Positions 1 to 6,081 of a DNA stretch of 11,722 nt are shown one piece after another (positions within the stretch are counted from its first letter, which is position 1; each line of letters starts with the position of its first letter). The position numbers were made by a program, and so were the translations under genes. The notes under the pieces were generated by a model. It did no database searches. It was not told the origin of the DNA and saw nothing but the letters and a program-made list of their open reading frames with translations. The DNA lies in the NCBI GenBank assembly GCA_025963615.1, contig JAOQAL010000682.1, positions 1-11,722 of the forward strand, given 5' to 3'. The stretch is from Chitinophagaceae bacterium (GTDB lineage: Bacteria > Bacteroidota > Bacteroidia > Chitinophagales > Chitinophagaceae).

Positions 1-81
1 GATATTGGTTTGCTCCTGTGTGAGCGAGAGACGTTGGTTGTCGGGTTCAGGGCCATCGTAACTTGTCTTTTGGGAGTCCAT
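1..81 (-). CDS. N-terminal end of an unidentified protein, cut by the left edge
   Basis: An open frame runs leftward from an ATG at 81-79 to the window edge without a stop, giving 27 residues that begin MDSQKTSYDGPEPDNQRL. The codon directly before the ATG is TAA, so this is the furthest upstream ATG possible in the frame. The visible part is hydrophilic and has no signal peptide or membrane segment. No clear ribosome binding site precedes the ATG, which is common in Bacteroidota. I do not recognise the family. The call rests only on an open frame and a bounded start, so it could be a chance opening. Confidence 0.4.
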   Translation of the reverse strand, partial: MDSQKTSYDGPEPDNQRLSLTQEQTNI

Positions 82-637
82 TAGTTTGGAGCAAGGTTTA
101 AAACGCGAATTTAATAATTAATGAAAATCAAACCATTTTTTTTGGAAAAAGTATTGTAGATGAAGGGCGGGAATTGTTTCCATGACCACCCAAAACAGCT
201 ATTGAAAAATTATATTTGAACGGCATTTTCACATCAGCTTTTAAAATGAACTGATAGGACAACCCGGTGGTTATTGGAAGTTATTCAAATTCTCCAGGAG
301 AATAATATCATTCAATTGTTATTACATATCCGGAAATTCAACAATTTTTGCAAAAAAATGGCCTCTTGGTTGTGTAATACCCCTTAGTTTTTAAGATCCC
401 CAAAAGTTGTCGCCCTGATGATATAGATAATTGCAGCTGCGCCGGCATTGGTAAAAAGACTTGTCAAGCGCGACTATGGAGATAGTACCGTGCAAAACTT
501 TCTGACAATTAATCAGCTTTAAATTAACTTCAGGTCAGCAAGATCAATAATAGGGTGCGCCTGCCGCTGATATAAGGCCATTCATCGCAACAACAAGCCC
601 TGGCTACTTCAAAGAGATACGGGATATAAAAATTATT
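82..637. other. 556-base stretch without a convincing gene
   Basis: Both strands were read here. Frames are broken by frequent stops. The longest piece noticed is a 31-codon opening at 427-522 on the plus strand, with a lysine/arginine-rich stretch reading ALVKRLVKRDYGD, but it has no start codon and no family I recognise. A perfect palindrome lies at 289-303 and is listed separately. No clear TAnnTTTG promoter box was found just upstream of the NHL-repeat gene at 638. The region may hold the divergent control region for the genes on either side, or worn-out coding DNA. Confidence 0.5.
289..303. repeat. Perfect 15-bp palindrome (possible operator)
   Basis: ATTCTCC-A-GGAGAAT is a perfect inverted repeat with 7-bp arms around a single central base. 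The symmetry does not extend beyond the arms. With so short a loop and no following T-run it is not a terminator, and a dimeric regulator site is more likely. It lies 208 bases before the minus-strand start at 81 and 335 bases before the plus-strand start at 638, far for a simple operator of either gene. It could be chance. Confidence 0.3.
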
Positions 638-2308
638 ATGACGACTCTTAAAAGATGTAACGATGATTACCGTAAAGTACCCGGCCGGTATTTATTTGCC
701 ATAACTTTTTTCTTTGTTTTGACGTTGCTATCCCAGCTTATCATTGCGCAAAATATAACTACCGTGGCGGGAACCGGAACTGCAGGGTATAATGGAGATG
801 GAATACCGGCTACAGCTGCTCAATTCAACGGCGTGCAGGGCCTGGCTTTTGACGCGGCCGGTAATATTTATGCAGCCGATATTTCGAACCACCGTATCCG
901 TAAGATAACCATCAGCACAGGCCTTATAAGTACCATCGCAGGGACGGGAACCGGAGGTTATAATGGAGATGGAATACTGGCTACGGCTGCTCAAATAAAT
1001 ATTCCATCGGCTTTGGCTTTTGATAGCAACGGTGATTTGTACTTTACCGACCGGTCTAATAGCCGGATACGAAAAATTACAACTTCCACCGGTATGATCA
1101 GTACGGTAGCAGGAACCGGAAGTGGAGGATACAATGGTGATGGGATCCTGGCGACCGCTGCGCAATTAAATAATCCGAATGAAGTATCCTTCGATGCAAG
1201 CGGTAATTTGTATATCGCTGATTGGTTGAATCACCGCGTCCGAAAAATAACTACGGCTACGGGTATCATCAGCACCATTGCAGGAACAGGAGCATCGGGT
1301 TACAATGGCGATGGAATTGCCGCTACAACTGCGCAGATAAGTGGCCCTTGCGGAATAATATTTGACAATGCGGGCAATACATACATAGCAGAATATGGCG
1401 GAGCCCGGGTCCGTAAAATAGATGTCAGCACTGGCAATATAAGTACCATTGCGGGTACGGGCACTTTTGGTTATAATGGAGACGGGATTCTTGCAACAAC
1501 TGCACAGCTGAGCGGTTGCGCGTATATAAAGTTTGATGCCGCGGAAAATATGTTTATCGGTGAGGGCAGCAATCAGCGTGTCCGTGAAATAATAAAAAGT
1601 ACGGGCATCATCAAAACTATTGCAGGAACAGGAACCTTTGGTTATAATGGAGATGGAATTCCCGCCACCACGGCCCAATTGAATAACCCTTATTATATAC
1701 TTTTTGACCAGCCAAAATGCAATATGTATATCGCGGATTATTATAATAATCGCATCCGCTTAATTACAGGAGGATTTACCGGGTGTACACCCTTGCCCTT
1801 AGATTTGCTTTCTTTTACTGGTAAGAACAAAGGGAGCTATAACCTGTTGCAATGGGAAACTGCCAACGGAAACAGCAACAGTTACTTTGAAATTGAAAGA
1901 AGCGAAGATTCCCGGAATTTTGCGGTCATTGGCACCGTAAATTTTGCGCCGGCATCTTCTTATTCGTTCGTTGATAAGCGTCCGGGTAATGAATTAAACT
2001 ACTACCGGCTTAAACAGACTGACCTCGATAATAAAGTTAACTTTTCGGAAATCATAGTCGTAATAAACCGGCTGAGCGGCCAACTGACCGTTGCCATTTA
2101 TCCTAATCCTGGCCAGGGACAAATCAGGGTCATTAGCTCTGAAGTCATTGATGAATTGAAAATTTCAAACCTGGCTGGACAAATTATTTACCACGTAAGA
2201 CCCAACGAAAAAAATCTTGACCTGCAATTTGATCAGGCAGGAATTTATTTTATTCAAATAACTACCGCTAATCAAACTATAGTTAAAAAATTAACTGTAT
2301 TAAGGTAA
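638..2308 (+). CDS. Secreted NHL-repeat (beta-propeller) protein with T9SS C-terminal sorting domain
   Basis: Protein of 556 residues. A basic N-terminus and hydrophobic core (about residues 17-37, ending LIIAQ) form a signal peptide; the next Met is near residue 152, so the start at 638 is needed. Residues 44-385 hold six units of exactly 57 residues, each starting AGTG (44, 101, 158, 215, 272, 329), followed by GYNGDG, an FDxxGNxYIAD-like core and a RIRKI-like end. This matches NHL repeats, and six units would suit a six-bladed propeller. A Fn3-like domain follows (about 386-470, starting LPLDLLSFTG). The tail (about 484-556, with IYPNPGQGQ) is a type A T9SS sorting domain, so export and surface attachment or release by T9SS are inferred. 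Units 4 and 5 have lost the IAD signature (IAEYGG, IGEGSN). Ligand or substrate is unknown. It appears to be a single gene. Confidence 0.92.
   Translation: MTTLKRCNDDYRKVPGRYLFAITFFFVLTLLSQLIIAQNITTVAGTGTAGYNGDGIPATAAQFNGVQGLAFDAAGNIYAADISNHRIRKITISTGLISTIAGTGTGGYNGDGILATAAQINIPSALAFDSNGDLYFTDRSNSRIRKITTSTGMISTVAGTGSGGYNGDGILATAAQLNNPNEVSFDASGNLYIADWLNHRVRKITTATGIISTIAGTGASGYNGDGIAATTAQISGPCGIIFDNAGNTYIAEYGGARVRKIDVSTGNISTIAGTGTFGYNGDGILATTAQLSGCAYIKFDAAENMFIGEGSNQRVREIIKSTGIIKTIAGTGTFGYNGDGIPATTAQLNNPYYILFDQPKCNMYIADYYNNRIRLITGGFTGCTPLPLDLLSFTGKNKGSYNLLQWETANGNSNSYFEIERSEDSRNFAVIGTVNFAPASSYSFVDKRPGNELNYYRLKQTDLDNKVNFSEIIVVINRLSGQLTVAIYPNPGQGQIRVISSEVIDELKISNLAGQIIYHVRPNEKNLDLQFDQAGIYFIQITTANQTIVKKLTVLR
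767..1792 (+). repeat. Six in-frame tandem coding repeats, 171-bp period
   Basis: The NHL units are encoded by six consecutive 171-base units with no insertion or deletion between them. The most constant DNA is the segment encoding YNGDG, often TATAATGGAGATGGAAT with synonymous changes. Constant length despite base divergence points to selection on blade geometry after duplication. These are coding repeats, not CRISPR or satellite DNA. Confidence 0.9.
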
Positions 2309-2434
2309 CATAGGGGCCGGCTTCTTTATACACTCAGCCTTAACAGCGTTTTAAAAATAACGATACAACATCACCTGGACTTACGCAGCAGTTCCTATCC
2401 GTGGCCACGTCTTCGGACTGCTGGAGATAAAAAA

Positions 2435-2466
2435 TTTGCGTAGTCAAATAACTACATATATATTTG
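2435..2466 (+). promoter_or_regulatory. Bacteroidota-type promoter of the ArsR operon
   Basis: TTTG at 2435-2438 and TATATTTG at 2459-2466 are separated by 20 bases. This fits the Bacteroidota primary sigma consensus (TTTG, about 19-21 bases, TAnnTTTG) exactly at the -7 box. Transcription would begin around 2472-2474, leaving a leader of only about 11-13 bases before the ATG at 2485. The promoter is interleaved with two palindromes. Confidence 0.72.
2440..2455. promoter_or_regulatory. Upstream operator-like palindrome (site 1)
   Basis: GTAGTCAAATAACTAC has 5-bp inverted arms (GTAGT/ACTAC). It shares the first ten bases (GTAGTCAAAT) and the final ACTAC with site 2, which lies 26 bases downstream. 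It fills most of the spacer between the -33 and -7 boxes, so a bound dimer would block RNA polymerase. The ArsR-type protein of the operon is the inferred ligand. Confidence 0.65.
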
Positions 2467-2482
2467 TAGTCAAATGACTACA
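2465..2482. promoter_or_regulatory. Downstream operator-like palindrome (site 2)
   Basis: TGTAGTCAAATGACTACA is a perfect inverted repeat with 8-bp arms and a 2-base centre. It overlaps the last bases of the -7 box, spans the predicted transcription start, and ends 2 bases before the ATG at 2485. It is the stronger copy of site 1. Position and symmetry suit autorepression by an ArsR-family dimer. Confidence 0.72.
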
Positions 2483-2484
2483 CA

Positions 2485-2805
2485 ATGAATTTAAGACGGG
2501 ACGTATTTCAAGCCATCGCAGACCCGACAAGAAGGGCTATACTTCTGTTGGTTGCTTCGCAATCCATGACTGCCGGAGCCATAGCTGCAAACTTTGACAC
2601 GGCCAGACCGACCGTTTCAAAACACCTGCAAATACTCACTGAGTGCGAATTGCTTAAACAAGAGCAAAACGGCAGAGAGATTTACTATCATATTAATGCA
2701 AAAAAAATGAAAGAAGTAGCCGACTTCATTGAGTCATTCCGCAAAATGTGGGATGACCGATTCAACAAATTAGAAACAATAATGAAAAAATATAAAAGCA
2801 AATAA
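2485..2805 (+). CDS. ArsR-family winged-helix transcriptional regulator
   Basis: The protein has 106 residues, a normal length for the family. The opening [16 protein letters not shown] (residues 8-23) is the ArsR-family signature. The helix-turn-helix covers about 28-53 ([10 protein letters not shown]...[11 protein letters not shown]), and the wing follows with GREIYYHIN (63-71). The only cysteine is C54, so the classic paired-cysteine metal site is absent and metal sensing is unlikely. This type is commonly paired with SRPBCC proteins, as here, and its ligand is generally unknown. Two palindromes overlap its promoter, which points to autoregulation. The ATG at 2485 has no Shine-Dalgarno sequence and a very short predicted leader. 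The stop codon is one base from the next gene's ATG. Confidence 0.92.
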   Translation: MNLRRDVFQAIADPTRRAILLLVASQSMTAGAIAANFDTARPTVSKHLQILTECELLKQEQNGREIYYHINAKKMKEVADFIESFRKMWDDRFNKLETIMKKYKSK

Positions 2806-2806
2806 A

Positions 2807-3271
2807 ATGGAACAAAAAACAAAAATAAAAGCCGAAAATGGCAAACAGGAATTAGTAATTACCAGGGATTTTGATTTGCCATTGGAATTACTTTTTAAAG
2901 CATACGTAGAGCCCGGCATTGTTGAGCAATGGATGGGGACGAAAGTGCTGAAACTTGAAAATAAAAAGCATGGCAGTTACCAATTTGAAACAACCGATCC
3001 TAAGGGAAACAAATACGGGTTCAATGGGGTAATCCACGAGTTTAGCCCAAACCAGAAAATCACGCGGACATTTGAAATGGAGAATACGCCTTTTGACATC
3101 CAGCTTGAGTTCTTAGAATTTGAAAAACTCACCGACGAAAGCAGCAAACTCAATATGCATATAGTATATAGATCAGTCGCACTTAGAGACCAAATGCTGC
3201 AGCTACCCTTTGCTCAAGGCATAAATATGGCACATAACCGGCTACAAGACATCGTAAGCAAATTAAAGTAA
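2807..3271 (+). CDS. SRPBCC-domain protein (AHSA1-like, ArsR-associated)
   Basis: The protein has 154 residues. It reads as a START/Bet v1-like SRPBCC domain of the AHSA1 group: the first strand LVITRDFDLPLELLFKAYVE (about 16-35), the family-typical WM turn at 42-43 (QWMGTK), strands through about 125, and the C-terminal helix (about 129-153, QMLQLPFAQGINMAHNRL) that closes the ligand cavity. It is soluble and has no signal peptide. Such proteins bind hydrophobic small molecules, but the ligand cannot be read from sequence. It starts one base after the ArsR-type gene stops and is almost certainly cotranscribed and probably translationally coupled. The AHSA1 label is a fold name and does not imply Hsp90 activation in this bacterium. 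Confidence 0.88.
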   Translation: MEQKTKIKAENGKQELVITRDFDLPLELLFKAYVEPGIVEQWMGTKVLKLENKKHGSYQFETTDPKGNKYGFNGVIHEFSPNQKITRTFEMENTPFDIQLEFLEFEKLTDESSKLNMHIVYRSVALRDQMLQLPFAQGINMAHNRLQDIVSKLK

Positions 3272-3277
3272 CATAGT

Positions 3278-3667
3278 ATGACAAAGAGAAATAAAATTAT
3301 CTATTGGATTTCTACTATCTGGCTTGCATTAGGAATGCTGGCAAGTGGCTTGCAGCAAATATTTCATACAAAAGGGTTTGTTGATATAATTGTTCATTTA
3401 GGTTATCCATTATATTTCTTGTATATCCTGGGTGTCTGGAAAATACTTGGAGTCATCGCTATTTTAATTCCAAAGTTCAGTCTGTTAAAAGAATGGGCTT
3501 ATGCGGGCTTTTTCTTTACCCTGTCGGGAGCTGTATTTTCGCATATTGCATCGGGTCATTCAATGAACGAAATATTTCCCTCGTTGTTCCTGTTAATCCT
3601 GACTGTAGCATCGTGGTATTTCAGACCGGTGGATAGGAAGATAATTTCAGCTAGTTTCAGTAAATGA
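3278..3667 (+). CDS. DoxX-like integral membrane protein
   Basis: The protein has 129 residues and four predicted membrane helices at roughly 7-27, 45-65, 73-91 and 98-115, the usual layout of the DoxX-like family. Family-typical features include the first helix leading into a GLQQIF stretch and the phrase YFLYILGVWKILGVIAIL in helix 2. It starts 6 bases after the SRPBCC stop, so it is the third gene of the ArsR operon. ArsR, SRPBCC and DoxX-like genes often occur together in Bacteroidota. The biochemical role is not established for most members, and I infer only a membrane function coregulated with the SRPBCC protein. Confidence 0.85.
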   Translation: MTKRNKIIYWISTIWLALGMLASGLQQIFHTKGFVDIIVHLGYPLYFLYILGVWKILGVIAILIPKFSLLKEWAYAGFFFTLSGAVFSHIASGHSMNEIFPSLFLLILTVASWYFRPVDRKIISASFSK

Positions 3668-3760
3668 AGTAACCAGGATTCCAGCACATCACCCACTGAA
3701 AATGTAGAAAATGTATAGTATAGTTATTCCACGGGACCTTTAAAAAACAATTATATACAC

Positions 3761-4378
3761 ATGAATAAATTGAATCCTAAGGTTGATTTCTACTTCAATA
3801 AAGCCAACAAGTGGCAGAAAGAATTGGAGAAATTGAGAATGATCGTTCTTGACTGTGGGCTGACTGAAGAATTGAAATGGGGTGTGCCCTGTTACACCTA
3901 TCCGACCCCGTCATTGGGGCTGAAGCTTCAGAAAAGCAACATCGTCTTAATACATGTGTTTAAAGAATACTGTGCGCTTTTGTTTTTCAAAGGCACCTTG
4001 TTAAATGATACCCATGGTATTCTAATTCAACAAACGGAAAATGTGCAGGCGGGGCGCCAGATTCGGTTCACCGATGTCCGGGAAATAGGAAAGATGGAGC
4101 CCATCCTGAAAGCCTATATTTATGAAGCCATGGAAGTGGAAAAGGCCGGTTTGAAAGTGAATTTTAAAAAGGCAGGAGAATTCAAAATTCCTGAAGAATT
4201 TCAAAAGAAATTAAAGGGAACGCCGGCCTTGAAAACTGCTTTTAATGCATTGACGCCAGGACGGCAAAGAGCATACCTTCTTTATTTCTCTGCACCCAAA
4301 CAAGCTAAAACCCGGGAGTCAAGGGTTGAAAAATGCATACAGCAAATTCTCAAGGGAAAGGGATTAAATGATCAGTAA
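3761..4378 (+). CDS. YdeI/OmpD-associated family protein with DUF1801 domain
   Basis: The protein has 205 residues, matching YdeI-type proteins. The N-terminal DUF1801 domain covers about 15-125 and includes EELKWGVPCYTYPTPSLGL (36-54) and the KEYCALLFFKG strand (68-78). The C-terminal YdeI/OmdA-type domain covers about 143-203 and includes LTPGRQRAYLLYFSAPKQ (164-181) and KTRESRVEKC (183-192), the most conserved block of the family. It has no signal peptide or membrane segment. The molecular function of the family is not well defined. It lies 93 bases after the DoxX-like gene on the same strand. No TAnnTTTG box was seen in that gap, so it may be read through from the ArsR operon, but this is uncertain. 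Confidence 0.88.
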   Translation: MNKLNPKVDFYFNKANKWQKELEKLRMIVLDCGLTEELKWGVPCYTYPTPSLGLKLQKSNIVLIHVFKEYCALLFFKGTLLNDTHGILIQQTENVQAGRQIRFTDVREIGKMEPILKAYIYEAMEVEKAGLKVNFKKAGEFKIPEEFQKKLKGTPALKTAFNALTPGRQRAYLLYFSAPKQAKTRESRVEKCIQQILKGKGLNDQ

Positions 4379-4458
4379 ATCCCGGTTTTCAGTTTTGATC
4401 ATTATAAGGTGGCTCTTTATCTGACTGTTTATAATCCTCCATAGATACGATTTTTGCC

Positions 4459-4506
4459 CACTTGTGGCGGGTTATAGTTTTTATATTCCTTCACAAGTGT
4501 TTTTTT
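4459..4506 (+). terminator. Inverted repeat followed by a T-run (weak terminator candidate)
   Basis: CACTTGTG (4459-4466) and CACAAGTG (4492-4499) are perfect 8-bp inverted arms separated by 25 bases and followed by seven Ts (4500-4506). The arrangement resembles a Rho-independent terminator for the YdeI-type gene that stops at 4378, but the loop is long for an efficient one. It could also mark the edge of the gene debris that begins immediately downstream. Confidence 0.3.
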
Positions 4507-4529
4507 GTCCTGGTTATGGAAGCTTATAA

Positions 4530-4709
4530 AATGGAATTATTGGACCTGTTGCAGAAAAGAAGACCTTAGCGGAAATGCTGGTTTCAAAGGAAGCTGAACT
4601 TATCGCTTTATACAGCCGTCGGCGGATTGGAAAAACATTTCTTGTCAGGAATTTCTACCATAAGAACAGGGTCTTTTGCATGCTGATAATCCATGTTAAG
4701 TGTAAATAG
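4530..4709 (+). pseudogene. N-terminal fragment of a DUF234-type AAA+ ATPase
   Basis: An open frame from just after a TAA (4527-4529) to a TAG (4707-4709) reads IIGPVAEKKTLAEML followed by KEAELIALYSRRRIGKTF. This is the start of the ATPases associated with DUF234, usually IGR-E-L-L followed by a Walker A that reads GRRRxGKT. Here the first glycine of the P-loop is serine (SRRRIGKT), the IGR motif reads IGP, and no ATG lies in frame ahead of the homology. Likeness ends near 4680 (NRVF), after which the frame closes. Walker B, sensor and C-terminal domains are absent from the following 280 bases. Only about 50 of the family's usual 350-470 residues remain, so this is a fossil. Such ATPases are often found in mobile or accessory DNA. 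Confidence 0.7.
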
Positions 4710-4991
4710 GACGGTAAGTGGCTATTTGCCGAACGGAAATTGAAACTATGCTGGATGGAGAACAGATGACGATGAAAGTAAGATGAAAGTTGTTCTTTTT
4801 ATCTAATGTAAAATTAGCAGGTGTTATCCAAGGAATATTACCATTCAAAATTGCTGTTGTTTTGTGGAATGGAGTTCCTCACTAACAATAACCCCTAGCG
4901 TTATGTCAACTTATAAACATTAACCACACCACATCGTTCATATTCGTAATCTGCCTTAGCTTCACTACCCGGCTTACATTATTTAATTGAC
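4710..4991. other. Non-coding stretch between two gene fragments
   Basis: All frames are closed by frequent stops. No promoter, terminator, or recognisable part of the preceding ATPase or the following PIN domain was found. It is best read as decayed or rearranged DNA joining the two fragments. Confidence 0.45.
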
Positions 4992-5183
4992 ATGACACTA
5001 GCTGTCGACGATAAGATCATCGGTTTGTCTCTAAATTCTGATTTTAAAGACTTTCAAGATGCAATCCAATATTATACCGCTATTGAAAATAATATCAATA
5101 CACTTGTAACCAGAAATCTCAGGGATTATAAGTATGCGGAAATAGCGGTACTAACTGCTGAGGATTTTTTGTTATCCTTATAA
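4992..5183 (+). pseudogene. C-terminal half of a PIN-domain (VapC-like) protein
   Basis: A 63-codon frame encodes LSLNSDFKDFQDAIQYYTAI (residues 12-31), then LVTRNLRDYKYAEIAVLT and EDFLLSL. This is the second half of bacterial PIN domains, where SDFKDFxDAIQYY and the TRNxxDF/Y strand carry two of the acidic metal ligands. Intact PIN toxins are about 130-150 residues and begin with a DTN motif and its catalytic Asp. That half is missing: upstream in frame there is a TAA at 4947-4949, and the 15 codons between show no likeness. No antitoxin gene is next to it. The ATG at 4992 may be chance. It should lack ribonuclease activity. It is intact to its natural stop, so a truncated protein could still be made. 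Confidence 0.72.
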
Positions 5184-5281
5184 TTTATTCAGATTGGAAT
5201 CTATTGGACAAACAGCCCCTGAACGATCAAATGTCGAACTATTTATAGATGATCTAATTCGGCTGACATATTTACTGCAAA

Positions 5282-5938
5282 CTACTTAAGTATTTTTTCC
5301 ACCCATTTTTTTGTTTCATTTACCAACAATGACATAACATCATTTTTACCTGCCTTAAAAGAATGATCTGCTCCTTCTAGTTTTACCAAAGTTGCTTTTC
5401 GCAAAGATCCGCATACTGTTTTAATCAGTTCCCAGGCAGCCAGAGTATCTTTGCTGCCCTGCAAAAAAAGCATGGGTATTTTCAGCGCTTTTAGATGGTC
5501 GGCTCGCTCGGTGGAGGGCTTACCGGAAGGATGAAGTGGAAAACCATAGAAAATAATACCGTCAACGGAACTATCCGGATGACCTGCCAGGTACTGTGAG
5601 CTCATTCTTCCCCCGAAAGATTTTCCAGAAGCAAATAATGGCAGTTTGGGGTTTAATTCACGTGCCTTCGTAATAGCCGCTTCTATTGTCATGTGAGCCA
5701 CTGCCGGAGAATCAGGCCTGCCCTTTTTGTGTTCCGCAAAGGGAAAATTAAACCGTAAGGTGGCAATGCCCACTTTTGAAAGAGAGTCGGCCAGCGTTTC
5801 CATAAACGAATGGTCCATACCTGCCCCTGCTCCATGTGCCAGCGTAAAGATGCACTTAGGTTTGTCAGGTACAATATATTTGGCTGAAACTATGCCTACC
5901 GAAGGGGAAACTTCTAATTTGAAGGATTGTGTAATCAT
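5282..5938 (-). CDS. Alpha/beta hydrolase of the KANL3/Tex30 (dienelactone hydrolase-like) group
   Basis: The protein has 218 residues, the full length for this small hydrolase group. The core begins with the strand and oxyanion loop TLAHGAGAGMDH (32-43). The nucleophile elbow GKSFGG (105-110) carries Ser107. The likely acid is Asp164 in LQGSKDTL and the base His192 in EGADHSF, in the expected order. No signal peptide is seen, so it is cytoplasmic. Substrate is unknown; members of this group are annotated as hydrolases or dienelactone hydrolase-like proteins. The ATG at 5938 is kept because the preceding sequence offers no better start. It is the only intact gene between 4.5 and 6.4 kb, flanked on both sides by gene fragments, and points leftward without an operon partner. 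Confidence 0.88.
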   Translation of the reverse strand: MITQSFKLEVSPSVGIVSAKYIVPDKPKCIFTLAHGAGAGMDHSFMETLADSLSKVGIATLRFNFPFAEHKKGRPDSPAVAHMTIEAAITKARELNPKLPLFASGKSFGGRMSSQYLAGHPDSSVDGIIFYGFPLHPSGKPSTERADHLKALKIPMLFLQGSKDTLAAWELIKTVCGSLRKATLVKLEGADHSFKAGKNDVMSLLVNETKKWVEKILK

Positions 5939-5988
5939 GGTAGGATCAAAATTAAAATCATGTTCTCATATACTTTCTGACAAATTTG

Positions 5989-5996
5989 CAAACTTA
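5989..5996 (-). promoter_or_regulatory. Possible -7 box for the hydrolase gene
   Basis: On the minus strand TAAGTTTG matches the Bacteroidota -7 consensus TAnnTTTG. It lies 50 bases ahead of the hydrolase ATG, giving a leader of about 40-45 bases. No good TTTG box was found 19-21 bases further upstream, so support rests on one element only. Confidence 0.35.
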
Positions 5997-6081
5997 TTCA
6001 TCAAGTTATCACCATCACTGCTTAAGTCTGCTTTAAGAGTTATAACGCATAAAAAATGCGCAATTAAATAATCAATATTGG

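Noticed and set aside
427..522. 31-codon plus-strand opening with a basic stretch in the left gap
   Set aside because: It follows an in-frame TAG, has no start codon, and matches no family I know. It is too short to support a gene or fossil call.
728..1678. Two long minus-strand open frames (145 and 170 codons) opposite the NHL-repeat gene
   Set aside because: They are antisense to a highly repetitive coding sequence. Their translations show the same period and are rich in Ser, Cys and Arg, as expected of a shadow of the sense repeats.
767..1792. Regular direct repeats that could suggest a CRISPR array or satellite
   Set aside because: The 171-base period is a multiple of three, stays in one open frame, and encodes NHL-like units. 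Copies diverge mostly at synonymous or family-tolerated positions.
4400..4437. Inverted ATTATAA/TTATAAT arms after the YdeI-type gene
   Set aside because: The arms are seven A/T pairs with a long spacer and no following T-run, easily explained by AT-rich composition.
5727..6071. Plus-strand open frame of 114 codons overlapping the hydrolase start
   Set aside because: More than half lies opposite the hydrolase coding region, and the rest covers its upstream region. No motif is visible.
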